Part shown: positions 44,823 through 53,381 of the stretch, piece by piece
Position numbering within the stretch: position 1 is the stretch's first letter
Layout of the letters: the number at the start of each line of letters is the position of its first letter
The notes under the pieces: generated by a model
Told to the model about the DNA's origin: nothing
The model's database searches: none
The model's input: only the letters and a program-made list of their open reading frames with translations
Assembly (NCBI RefSeq): GCF_008704535.1
Contig: NZ_CP023701.1
Span: 7,540,975 to 7,604,974, forward strand
From: Streptomyces subrutilus
GTDB taxonomy: Bacteria > Actinomycetota > Actinomycetes > Streptomycetales > Streptomycetaceae
Direction of reading: 5' to 3'
DNA: 64,000 nucleotides
Program-made: the position numbers and the translations under genes

Positions 44823-44850
44823 TAAAATACGGACCTTCTGGTTGGTTTTA
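44823..44850. promoter_or_regulatory. ARE-like palindrome upstream of receptor gene 1
   Basis: TAAAATACGGACC (44823-44835), a 4-base spacer and GGTTGGTTTTA (44840-44850) form an imperfect inverted repeat in an AT-richer patch 64 bases before the TetR start. It shares ATACGGAC with the afsA-side site, which suggests autoregulation by the receptor. Confidence 0.62.
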
Positions 44851-44913
44851 CTGAGGGTGGTGGATTCGTGTATGCGGGTCCGGCCGGAGTGGCCCTTGGA
44901 CAACGGAGGCACC

Positions 44914-45588
44914 GTGGCACGGCAGGAGCGTGCGGTACGTACGCGTCGCGTGATCTTGGAGGCGGCTGCGGCGGTCTTCGACGAGCGGGGCTATGACGCG
45001 GCCACCATCGCCGACATCCTCTCCCGGGCGGGGGTCACCAAGGGGGCGTTGTACTTCCATTTCGCGTCGAAGCAGGAGTTGGCGCAGGGGGTGCTGGACG
45101 AGCAGTTCGGTGAGGGCGGGGTGCCGCAGCGGGAGAGCAAGCTGCAGGAGCTCGTGGACGTGGCGATGCTGTTGGCGTACCGGATGAAGCGGGAGCCGAT
45201 GTTGAGCGCGGGGGCGCGGCTGTCGTTGGGGCCGGGGATGCGGGAGATCTTCGGCGGGGGTTCGGTGCCGGGGTGGATCGAGTTCACGCGGACCTTGCTG
45301 GTGCGGGCGAAGGAGCAGGGTGAGCTGCTGGTTCATGTGGATCCGGCGGAGACGGCCTGGATCCTGTCGGCCTGCTGGACGGGTGCGCAGATCTACTCGC
45401 AGGCGTTGAACGACCGTACGGACGTCGAGGAGCGGGTGGCCGCGGTCTACCAGCACATCTGTCCGAGCATCGCGACGCCGGCGATGCTGGCCCGGCTGGA
45501 CATGGCGCCGGACCGCGGGCAGCGGGTGGCCGCGGAACTGGAGTCGGGTCGGGGCCCGGTGCGCGAGGCGGACCCGGCGTTCTCCTGA
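44914..45588 (+). CDS. Gamma-butyrolactone receptor-type TetR regulator 1 (ScbR/ArpA-like)
   Basis: A 224-residue protein with the ArpA/ScbR N-terminus: ARQERAVRTRRVILEAAAAV, FDERGYDAATIADILSRAGV and TKGALYFHFASKQELAQGVL. The C-terminal ligand domain has Trp in GWIEFTRTLLVRAKEQGELL and AETAWILSACWTGAQIYSQA, typical of true butyrolactone receptors. The GTG at 44914 follows the RBS aacggagg. As the first receptor gene after afsA/P450 and with an ARE upstream, it is the best candidate for the receptor of the local signal. Confidence 0.88.
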   Translation: MARQERAVRTRRVILEAAAAVFDERGYDAATIADILSRAGVTKGALYFHFASKQELAQGVLDEQFGEGGVPQRESKLQELVDVAMLLAYRMKREPMLSAGARLSLGPGMREIFGGGSVPGWIEFTRTLLVRAKEQGELLVHVDPAETAWILSACWTGAQIYSQALNDRTDVEERVAAVYQHICPSIATPAMLARLDMAPDRGQRVAAELESGRGPVREADPAFS

Positions 45589-46028
45589 AAAAAGGGGGGT
45601 GCCGGGTGGGGGCGCGGCAGGCCCGGCCGGCGCGCGAGCCCCCGGGCGGGGGCGAGCCCTGGCGTGTGCGGCTCCGTGGGCCGGGTCCGGGGCTTGGGTT
45701 CGGGGAGGTCTCCGGGTCGGGGCCGGGTGGGCCGTGGGCGGGGGCTGGCTGCCGTGGCGGCGGGCCTGTGGCGCGGGTTGGGGGCCCGGTGGGGCTGTCG
45801 GCGGCCGAGGCCCGTGCCGGTGGCGCGGTGCCCGGCGCCTGGTGCCCGGTCCCTGGTGTCCGGTGTGTGGGGCGGGTGTGGGTGGTGGGGCGGGTGTGGT
45901 GGTTGCGGGGGTGGCCGGGGGGCGCTCCAGTGGGATGCGAGTGTGGCTCCGGTGGGGCGGCCGACTGTGACGCGAAGATCTTTTACCCCCTGAGGCAAAC
46001 CGCGTTGGCGGTTTGTGGAGACATTTCC
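45589..46028. other. G-rich intergenic region with ARE
   Basis: About 440 bases of plus-strand G-rich sequence. No gene is supported. It ends with the ARE-like palindrome preceding receptor gene 2. Confidence 0.55.
45996..46015. promoter_or_regulatory. ARE-like palindrome upstream of receptor gene 2
   Basis: CAAACCGCGTTGGCGGTTTG has perfect 8-bp arms (CAAACCGC/GCGGTTTG) with a 4-base spacer, ending 13 bases before the ATG. It is the most symmetrical ARE in the window; bound receptor would block initiation. Confidence 0.72.
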
Positions 46029-47039
46029 ATGGTCAAGCAGGAGCGTGCGGCCCGCACTCGGGAATCGCTGGTGCGTGCGGCCGCGGAGGTGTTCGCCGAG
46101 CAGGGGTTCGTGACGGCGTCGATCGCGGTGATCAGCCGTCGGGCCGGGGTGAGCGCGGGCGGTCTGCATTTTCATTTCGAGAGCAAGACGGCGTTGGCGG
46201 AGGCGGTCGAGGAACGTGCGGCCGGTGCCCTGCGGCAGGTCACGGCCGCCGGTTTCCGGGCTTCCTCGCGTGGACGGCCGGTGGGGGAGCGGGACGCGTC
46301 GGGGGCGGCGGGGCGGGGGCCGGGTGGCGGGGCGTTGCAGGTGTTGGTGGACGCGACGCACGCGTTGATGGCGTTGCTGGCCGGGGATGTGGTGGTGCGG
46401 GCCGGGTACGGGCTGTGCGCGGATGCCTCGCGGGCGAGCGGGGTGGACCTGCGCCGGCAGTGGGCGCGGTGGGTCGAGGAGGCGGTACGGGCCGCCGCGC
46501 GGGAGGGGACGCTGGCCGAGGGGGTCGCGCCGCGGGACGCGGCGCGTGCGGTGGTGGCGTGGACGGTGGGGCTGGAGGTTCTGGGGTCCCGGGAGCGGGA
46601 GTTGATCGCCCCGAACGCCCTCACCCGGTTCTGGTCGCTGACCCTGCCCTGCCTCGCGGCGGCCGGCATCCTGGACGACCTGCTGCCCCAGGGATCACGG
46701 CCCCCGACCACCGCCGGGCCCTCGACGGCGGCCGGGCCCTCGACGGCGGCCGGGCCCTCGACGGCGGCCGGGCCTTCGACGACCGCCGGTTCGCCGACGG
46801 CTGCCGATTCCCCGATGCCCGCTGATTCCCCGATGACTGAGGGGTCTGCGACGACCGTCGGTTCGACGACGGCCGCCAGTTCCCCGACGACCGACGGTTC
46901 GTCGACGACTGGGGGGTCCTCGACGGCCGCCGCGCCCGCGAGGGCTGCGCAGTCCCCGCAGTCCCCGGAGTCCCCGGAGTCCCCGGAGTCCCCGGAGTCC
47001 CCGGAGTCCCCGGAGTCCCCGGATTCTCCGAACCCGTAG
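46029..47039 (+). CDS. Butyrolactone receptor-like TetR regulator 2 with repetitive tail
   Basis: A protein of about 336 residues. The first 215 are TetR/ScbR-like: KQERAARTRESLVRAAAEVF, AEQGFVTASIAVISRRAGVS and AGGLHFHFESKTALAEAVEE, with a ligand domain ending in LPCLAAAGILDDLLP. The AGGLHFHF variant is typical of receptor homologues that do not always bind butyrolactones (JadR2/ScbR2 type). The C-terminal 120 residues are repeats: STAAGP units, then SPE triplets. ATG 46029 lies just after the ARE. Confidence 0.85.
   Translation: MVKQERAARTRESLVRAAAEVFAEQGFVTASIAVISRRAGVSAGGLHFHFESKTALAEAVEERAAGALRQVTAAGFRASSRGRPVGERDASGAAGRGPGGGALQVLVDATHALMALLAGDVVVRAGYGLCADASRASGVDLRRQWARWVEEAVRAAAREGTLAEGVAPRDAARAVVAWTVGLEVLGSRERELIAPNALTRFWSLTLPCLAAAGILDDLLPQGSRPPTTAGPSTAAGPSTAAGPSTAAGPSTTAGSPTAADSPMPADSPMTEGSATTVGSTTAASSPTTDGSSTTGGSSTAAAPARAAQSPQSPESPESPESPESPESPESPDSPNP
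46716..46787. repeat. 18-bp tandem repeat in receptor gene 2
   Basis: Four units of gggccctcgacggcggcc (the last one diverged) encode GPSTAA repeats in frame. Confidence 0.85.
46951..47022. repeat. 9-bp tandem repeat agtccccgg x8 in receptor gene 2
   Basis: About eight near-identical 9-bp units encode SPE/SPQ triplets at the extreme C-terminus. Unit-number change keeps the frame. Confidence 0.85.
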
Positions 47040-47867
47040 CTCCTGGGGTTCGCGGAGTGCCGGGCGTTCGGATGCCTTCGTCCCTGTCGGCCCCGCCGGC
47101 CTCGTCGGGCGGGCCGGAGCGGGCGGCCTGGCGGGTGCTCACGGGGGCGTCCGTGCCGTCGGGGCTTCCTTGGTCGGCCGGGGAGGCGGGGGTGCCTGAG
47201 TCGTCCGCGCCGTAGGGGGTGCCGTGGGGTTGTTGACGGGGCATCGGGGGTCCGGCCGGGCCCCGTGCCGGCTGTCTTCTGCGGTCGGGTGGGTGCGTTG
47301 CCTTTCGCTCCTGGTGCCGGGCGTCCTGCTGGCGTCTCGCGCGGGGTCTGGGGCGGGGAGCGGGAGTCGTTGGCGGTGGTGTGCGGCGGGCCGTGTGCCA
47401 CCTGCCCTGTTCTGTCTTGCCCTTGTGCGGTTGGGTGCCGTGGCCGTGGCCGGGGGTGTGTCGGTGGGGGTGGTGCCGCTCGGAGGCTGCTCTCGGGCGC
47501 TGGTTGTCGTGCCTCGTCCACCGGTGCCCGGCGGTCGTTGGCGCGCGGGTGGGGGTCGCGCCGCGGGCGGGTGTGGCGGGCGGGACGGTGCTCGCCGTGG
47601 TGTCCGGATTCCCCGGGCGCGGGGGCGCCGGGGCGTGTCCGGCCGGTTGCGGGGGAGCGGTGTCGGTGCCCGTGGGCCCGGTGCCGGTGCCGGTGTCGGG
47701 GTGTGGTGCGGCTGTGGTGCGGCTGTGGGTCGGAGGGCGGGTGAGGTGGCCGGCCGGGGTGCGTGGGGTACCTGCGGAGGCCCGGAGTCGGGCCGGGCCG
47801 GGCGAGGGGTGGTGTGGGTGGACGGGGCGCCGGGACGGGATGGGGTGTGTTGCCGCCGGTGGGTGTC
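47040..47867. other. G-rich gene-poor spacer
   Basis: No convincing gene. The long open frames on both strands here have Arg/Gly/Pro composition and no family motifs, as expected in extreme GC content. Confidence 0.5.
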
Positions 47868-48431
47868 GTGGCGGATCATTCGGCGGTCCGGGGATTTGAG
47901 GGGGAGCCGGTGCGGTTGCGTGATGTCAGGGGCGACGACGTCGACGCCTACGTCAGGATGCGGTGCGATCCGGTCATGATGGGCGACCTCGGCGGACCGC
48001 TGCCACGCGAAGGCATCGACGACAAGGTCCGGCGGGACGTCCGGAGGGCGGCGGCCGACGTCGACTGGATCAAGATGATCGTCCCCGATGCTGCGGCGCC
48101 TGACGTCGTGGCGGGAACCGTGACCTTGTGGTCCCACGATGACGGGGGCGGCGGCGGGGCCGTGACGGAGATCGGATGGATGGTCCTGCCCGAGTTCCAG
48201 GGACGAGGACTGGGCGGCCTTGCCGTTCGCACTCTGCTCGAACAGGCCCGGGACGACGGCCGTTGGGGTGTGGTGCACGCGTTCCCGGCGACCGGCAACG
48301 GCCCCTCGAACGCCATCTGCCGCTCCCTCGGCTTCCGCTTCGTCGGTAAGTGCCCGGTGACCTTCGCGGACCGGGTCCTGCGGACCAACCACTGGACCGT
48401 GGACCCCGGCCGCGACCTCACCCGGCGGTGA
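47868..48431 (+). CDS. GNAT-family acetyltransferase
   Basis: An enzyme of about 187 residues: VRLRDVRGDDVDAYVRMRCD, MGDLGGPLPREGIDDKVRRD, AVTEIGWMVLPEFQGRGLGG (acetyl-CoA loop QGRGLGG), VVHAFPATGNGPSNAICRSL and GFRFVGKCPVTFADRVLRTN. It could modify an antibiotic or small molecule. The start is uncertain: GTG codons at 47859, 47868 and 47910 are in frame; the last has gaggggga upstream. It sits alone between repetitive spacers. Confidence 0.82.
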   Translation: MADHSAVRGFEGEPVRLRDVRGDDVDAYVRMRCDPVMMGDLGGPLPREGIDDKVRRDVRRAAADVDWIKMIVPDAAAPDVVAGTVTLWSHDDGGGGGAVTEIGWMVLPEFQGRGLGGLAVRTLLEQARDDGRWGVVHAFPATGNGPSNAICRSLGFRFVGKCPVTFADRVLRTNHWTVDPGRDLTRR

Positions 48432-49585
48432 CGGCCCCACACCAGGGAACGCGGTGACGCGCACAGCCGCCCATGGCCGCCTGCACACGGTGGCGGCAGT
48501 CGGACGTGCCACCGGCAATCGCCCCCCGTGCCGGGGACTGCGGGCATGTCCACGGCGGGCGGCACTTGCGCATCCGCCGCCCGCCGCCTGCCGCCCGCCG
48601 TCCGTCGCCCGCGGCCTTGCCGTGGACTCTCCCGCGCCGGGACCGGGCAGGGCGCGCAGGTGCGCCCTTGGGGCGTGGGGCGTGGGGCGTGGGGGGCAGA
48701 GGTGCCGGGGGTGGGAGCGTTCTGGTGCGGGCTGTCTTTCCTGGTGGTGGTCGGGGGAGGGGCCGGGTCGGGCGGGTCCGGTGTCGGTGGCTGTCGCGGT
48801 GGTGTGCCGATGTTCGGACGTCTGCTTCGGGGGCCTCGGGGCGCGGGTCCGCGGGCGGGCGGTGCGGGTACGGTCTGTGCGGCCTGTCCGGGCGGGGACG
48901 CGGCGCGCCGCCGGGGCCGGTGGCTGCCTGCGTCTGCCGACGGGGCCTGGGCGGGCCCCCCGGCACGTGTGGCCGCAGCCGGCAGTCGTGGTCGTGGGCA
49001 GGGCCGGGGCGGGGTGTGGGCCTGGAGGTCGGGCAGGGCTGGGTGAGGTCGGCGTGTTCCGTTTCGGGCGTGGCCTGGGTGGGTGGCGGCCTGCCGGGGT
49101 CGCGCCGGGTGAGGGGGAAGGCGTGAGGCGATGTGCCGCAGGGGGGTGGGCGCCCCTTTTTCCCGTGGGGGAGTCGTGGGCCGGCGGAGTGGTCCCGTAA
49201 GGGCTCTTCGCTCCCGGGGCGCGTTCCGTACGGCGGTGCGTCCCGGGCGGCGGGGGCTGCGGGCCTGCCCGGGCGGGTTCCATGGTGGGGGAGTGAACGG
49301 GTGCGGGTCGGCGGGGCGATCGGGGTGGGCCGTCGGGTTCCGGGCCGGGCGCGGTGGTGGCGGGGCCGCCGGTCGTCTCGGACCGGCCCGGGGTCTGTTG
49401 TCGGGGCCGGCGGCCGGTCGTCGTGGGACCGGGCGAGGGGCTCGCGCCGTCCGCGCGCCGTGTCACGCGGTATCCGCCGGCGCCGGAACACCCCGGTACC
49501 GCGAACGCGGCCCCGGCCGCAGACGCGCACCGGCCCGTCCACCGGTCGGGCCCGCGGGGATGCCGGGTGGCCGGCCGTTCGCGGC

Positions 49586-49625
49586 GGGACACCGGGACAC
49601 CGGGACACCGGGACACCGGGACACC
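49586..49625. repeat. 8-bp tandem array gggacacc x5
   Basis: Five perfect copies in non-coding DNA. Confidence 0.88.
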
Positions 49626-49980
49626 GGGGTGGTGGGAGGCGCCGGGTGCGTGGGGGTTGTGCCGGGCGGGCGGTCGACGGACGGGCCCGGGGCTTTCGGC
49701 GCCGGGAGCGGAGCGGGGGGTGTCGGGCCTGCAAGCCCCTCCGGGCACGTGTTCTCCCGTCCGCGGTGGCGCCGTTGCGGCCTGGGTGCGCCCGGCCGGC
49801 TCCGGCCCGCCCGTGCCCCCCTGCCCCCTGCCCCTGCCGCGGGCCCGGTGGTCCTGCCGCCGCACGTACGGGCGGCCGGGGGCGCGGAGTGCGGGGGTGC
49901 GGGGTCTTCCGGCGGGTGGGGTCGTGAGCCGGGCCGTGGCCCCCGGGACGGGCGCGTGCGGGCCGGGCTGCCTGCTGCGG

Positions 49981-50008
49981 CCGGTGGCCGGTGGCCGGTG
50001 GCCGGTGG
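49981..50008. repeat. 7-bp tandem array ccggtgg x4
   Basis: Four perfect copies in non-coding DNA. Confidence 0.85.
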
Positions 50009-50367
50009 CCGGGCGGAGGGACGGGGGTGCCCGGGGCGGACCGGACCGTGCGGGCCGGGCGCGCCGTACCAGGCGTGCCGTACCAGGCGTGCCGTGCGGA
50101 CCGGACCGTGCGGGCCGGGCTGGCCGTGCGGGCCGGGCCGGGCGGGTGGCTGCGCTGGTGGGGGTGCGGCCCCGGGGTGGTGTGAGGGCCGGGGATGACG
50201 TCGCAGAGGAGACTGTGCGGTCTCTTTCCAGTGGGTTCGGAGCCGGTCGCAGGGCGCGGGTCGAGGGGCCGTCGAGGGGTGGGAGCCTACCGCCCGGCCT
50301 GGTTGATCGTTGTGAACTGGCAGTTCAGAGCCGGTACTTGAGTCATGGTCGGGTCCCGCTGGTCCGT

Positions 50368-50419
50368 AAAACAGCACGACCGGTTTGATATTGACAAACC
50401 GTCGGTCCTGTTTTCTACT
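50368..50419 (+). promoter_or_regulatory. SARP 1 promoter overlapped by a bipartite ARE-like inverted repeat
   Basis: aaaacagcacgaccggtttg (50368-50387) and caaaccgtcggtcctgtttt (50395-50414) are 20-bp inverted arms matching at 16 positions, separated by 7 bases. A perfect -35 hexamer TTGACA (50391-50396) and a -10-like TCTACT (50414-50419, 17-bp spacing) lie within or next to the repeat. A receptor bound here would shut off the promoter, as AREs do at other SARP genes. Confidence 0.72.
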
Positions 50420-50455
50420 GGCGTTGCGACTCATCCAAGGACAGGGGAGTACGGC

Positions 50456-51340
50456 GTGGACATCGATGTACTGGGCGCGTTGGCCGTGCGGGAGAACGGG
50501 ATCTCCATCACACCGACCGCCCCCAAGCCCCGGCAGGTCCTGGCCCTCCTGGCCCTCCATGCCGATCAGGTGGTGCCCGTGTCGGCACTGATCGAGGAGC
50601 TGTGGGCGGGAGAACCGCCGCGCAGCGCGCGCACCACACTGCAGACCTACGTCCTGCAGTTACGCGCCCTCATCGCGACCGCCCTCGAACAGGGCGCGAG
50701 ACCCGGACAGGCACCGGCGGCCGACCCGGCCGCCGCGTACCCGGCTCCGGGAGGGGGAGCCGCGGTGCGGACCGCGAAGGACGTCCTGGTGACACTGCCC
50801 GGCGGCTACCTGCTCAGCAGCGGCGGCGGCACCCTGGACGTCAGGGAGTTCGACCGGCTCGCCGGGACCGGCTACCGGGCCATGGACGCCGGGGACTTCG
50901 CCGGAGCGGCCCGACTGCTCCGCGAGGCACTGGCCCTGTGGTCCGGGCCCGCGTTCGCCGACGTACACGGCGGCGTCCAGCTCGACATGGAGACCCGCCG
51001 GCTGGAGGAGACGCGCCTGTGCGCCCTCGACCAGCGGATCGAGGCCGACCTGCGCCTGGGCCGCCACCGCGAACTCCTCGCCGAACTCACCGTCCTGGCC
51101 ACCCGCTACCGCACCCACGAGAACCTGCACGGGCAGTTCATGCTCGCCCTGCACCGCTCGGGCCGCCGCGGCGAGGCCCTGGACGTCTACCAGCGGCTGC
51201 GCCAGACCCTCGTGCGCGAACTGGGACTCGAACCCTCCGCGGCCCTGCGCCGCCTGCAGCGCTCGATCCTCATGGCCGGCCCCGAGAACCCGGCCGAGAC
51301 GGGCGCGGAACCCGGCGGAGAACGACTCGTACGGGTCTGA
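50456..51340 (+). CDS. SARP-family transcriptional activator 1
   Basis: A 294-residue activator with an N-terminal OmpR-type winged helix (MDIDVLGALAVRENGISITP, KPRQVLALLALHADQVVPVS, ALIEELWAGEPPRSARTTLQ, TYVLQLRALI) and a bacterial transcriptional activation domain (VREFDRLAGTGYRAMDAGDF, ALALWSGPAFADV, RHRELLAELTVLATRY, RSGRRGEALDVYQRLRQTLV). An Ala/Pro/Gly-rich insert separates HTH helices. The GTG at 50456 has RBS aggggag. The ARE over its promoter marks it as the likely hormone-responsive pathway activator (SrrY-like position). Confidence 0.9.
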   Translation: MDIDVLGALAVRENGISITPTAPKPRQVLALLALHADQVVPVSALIEELWAGEPPRSARTTLQTYVLQLRALIATALEQGARPGQAPAADPAAAYPAPGGGAAVRTAKDVLVTLPGGYLLSSGGGTLDVREFDRLAGTGYRAMDAGDFAGAARLLREALALWSGPAFADVHGGVQLDMETRRLEETRLCALDQRIEADLRLGRHRELLAELTVLATRYRTHENLHGQFMLALHRSGRRGEALDVYQRLRQTLVRELGLEPSAALRRLQRSILMAGPENPAETGAEPGGERLVRV

Positions 51341-51761
51341 GCCCCCCTCCGCCGGACACCGGCCCCCAACCGGGGGCCGCTCCGCACGAGGTCGCGACCC
51401 GTATGGGGTGCAGTCCGGGGGAAGTCGCGGTCCGGGGGAAGTCGCGGTCCGCGCGGGGTCGCGGCCCGTGTGAGGTTCACGGTCCCCACCCCTACCGGGC
51501 CCGGGGCCGCCCGGGTCCAGGACCACCCGGGGCCCGGGTCCGGGTTCGGGCCGGGGCCCGGGGTGGGGGCGAGGGGCCGTGCGGTGCGGTTCGTACCGGG
51601 CCGGCCCCCATACGGCAACGGCCGTACGGGGCCGGATCCGGGTCAGGAGTGGGATGCCGGGCGGGGCACAGGTGAAGGCCCGCCCGCAGAAGCGGCAGAC
51701 GCCCGCGGACACCCGTGGACGCCCGTCAGGGGCGGTGTCGGCGGTGAGAGGAGACGGCTCG
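51341..51761. other. Intergenic region with short direct repeats
   Basis: No gene. It contains repeated gggggaagtcgcggtccg units (about 51417-51455) and GC-rich hairpins. Confidence 0.5.
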
Positions 51762-52517
51762 GTGCAGGAGAGGTCGGAACGGACCCGAAGGCGGCTGGTC
51801 TATGCCGGGGCCGAGATGTTCCACCAGAACGGATACGCCAACGCCACGCTCGGCGACATCGCGAGCGCGGCCGGAGTGACGAAGGGGGCGCTGTACTTCC
51901 ACTTCGCCTCCAAGGACGAACTCGCCGAGGCCGTCCAACAGCGCGGCTGCGCCCTGCTCCACGACTCGGTCCGCGCCCTGCGCGAGGCCGGCGTCCCCCC
52001 GTTGCAGGCCCTGATCGACACCACGCACTGGCTCGCGTGGACCCTGCACGAGGACCCGGCGGTCGCGGCGAGCTTCAGGATCACCAAGGAATGCGGCGCC
52101 GCCCCCCGCGGGCCGGGCGGAACCCGCCCGGCGGTCGTCGACTTCCACGGGGCGTGGATCTCGGCCGTCTCCACCCTGCTGCGCATGGCACGGGAGTCCG
52201 GCGAGGTACCCGCGGCGGGCCGCGACTGGGAGAGCGCGCAGGCCCTGGTGGTGGCCGCGGCCTGCGGGATCGAGGTCCTGTCCGGGACCGGCATGCCCTA
52301 CGGGGAACTCCAGCGGAAGGTCGCCGCCCTGTGGGCCCTGCTGCTGCCCGCACTGGTCGGGGAGGCCAGGGCGGGGGAGTACCGCACCCAGGCCACCGCC
52401 GACGCCTGGGACCACGACGCCGGCCACCGGCCCCGCCGCCACACCGCCGACACCCCCACCGGCCCGGGGGCGGGGGCGGGCGCGCGGGCGGTACGCGGCG
52501 CCTACAGCGGGCCGTGA
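51762..52517 (+). CDS. Butyrolactone receptor-like TetR regulator 3
   Basis: A 251-residue TetR/ScbR-type protein: VQERSERTRRRLVYAGAEMF, HQNGYANATLGDIASAAGVT, KGALYFHFASKDELAEAVQQ, then IDTTHWLAWTLHEDPAVAAS (conserved Trp) and AQALVVAAACGIEVLSGTGM. GTG 51762 has gagaggagac upstream; GTG 51744 is an alternative. No clear ARE was found upstream. Lying directly after SARP 1, it may be a pseudo-receptor that tunes SARP output. Confidence 0.87.
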   Translation: MQERSERTRRRLVYAGAEMFHQNGYANATLGDIASAAGVTKGALYFHFASKDELAEAVQQRGCALLHDSVRALREAGVPPLQALIDTTHWLAWTLHEDPAVAASFRITKECGAAPRGPGGTRPAVVDFHGAWISAVSTLLRMARESGEVPAAGRDWESAQALVVAAACGIEVLSGTGMPYGELQRKVAALWALLLPALVGEARAGEYRTQATADAWDHDAGHRPRRHTADTPTGPGAGAGARAVRGAYSGP

Positions 52518-52582
52518 GCCCGGTACACGTGGTACCGCTGTGGGCCGCACCCCTGGACCCGCCGGCCCCCGCCACCTTTCCG

Positions 52583-52780
52583 CCCGACCAGCCCGACCAG
52601 CCCGACCAGCCCGACCAGCCCGACCAGCCCGACCAGCCCGACCTGCCCGACCTGCCCGACCCGCCAGACCCGTCCGACCCGCCAGACCCGCCCGACCCGC
52701 CAGACCCGTCCGACCCGTCCGGTCCGCCAGACCCGTCCGACCCGCCAGACCCGTCCGGTCCGCCCGGTCCGCCCGGTCCG
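52583..52780. repeat. 9-bp tandem array cccgaccag and derivatives
   Basis: About six perfect cccgaccag units, followed by degenerate cccgacctg, cccgacccg and ccagacccg units for about 200 bases. There is no start codon or RBS for a protein in this frame. Confidence 0.85.
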
Positions 52781-52946
52781 CTCGGTCCGACGGCGGCCGG
52801 GAGTACGGCCCCGGCGACGGCGGCAGGACCCACGGCCGGGAGGGGGTGACCCCCAACGGGTCGCCGACCCCGGGACGGCAACCACCCCTCGACACGCCCG
52901 TGTTCGGCACACCGTCGTCCCCGCCGTCCCTGCCGGCTCTGTCGGC

Positions 52947-52990
52947 GCTGCCGCTGCCGCTGCCGCTGCCGCTGCCGCTGCCGCTGCTGG
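52947..52990. repeat. Hexanucleotide array (gctgcc)n
   Basis: About seven copies of gctgcc, ending in gctgctggtgctgg, in non-coding DNA. Confidence 0.85.
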
Positions 52991-53381
52991 TGCTGGTGTC
53001 GTGTTCTCGGCCGTGGGCTGTTCCGCCGGACGGGCGGCGCACCCGCCGGCCCGCCGTGAACCCGCCCCGGGCCGCTCCGCCCGCACGGACGTACGGCGCC
53101 CCCGGCCACCGCCGGGCCGGGCCGGGCCCGTTCCAGCTCCGCCGGCCGTGCGGCCCCGCCCCTGCCCCGGCCCGGCCGGGTGTGGCCGACGCGCCCGGAA
53201 CGGGAGGCCCGCGAGCGTGCGGGCGCTCCGCCGACGGCACTGAACGACCTTACGTGCACGTCCTGTTGGAGGCGGCCTCGAAGGGCGCTGGAGGAACCGG
53301 TGACCACCCGCGGAGCCCGCTACCGTGCCCCGGGTCGAGGACCGGACGACGAGAGGAACACGACGACGTGCGGAGGAGACC

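Larger units (their letters stand above)
48432..50367. other. 2-kb gene-poor, repeat-rich spacer
   Basis: No supported gene on either strand. It contains several short tandem arrays (49586-49625, 49981-50008, and accaggcgtgccgt copies near 50070-50095). Plus-strand G bias ends here; beyond 50.4 kb the plus strand becomes C-rich. Confidence 0.6.
52518..53381. other. Repeat-rich intergenic region
   Basis: No supported gene; open frames here only reflect repeats (Pro-Asp-Gln or Ala-Arg-Pro arrays). It contains the 9-bp and 6-bp arrays listed separately and the leader of SARP 2. Confidence 0.6.

Noticed and set aside
47139..49865. 908-codon open frame on the minus strand
   Set aside because: Its translation is Arg/Pro/Thr-rich low complexity with no motif, and it overlaps the well-supported GNAT gene on the other strand. 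It is open only because of extreme GC content.
52540..52860. Pro-Asp-Gln or Ala-Arg-Pro repeat protein
   Set aside because: The open frames come from the cccgaccag array; no start codon with an RBS and no flanking domain.
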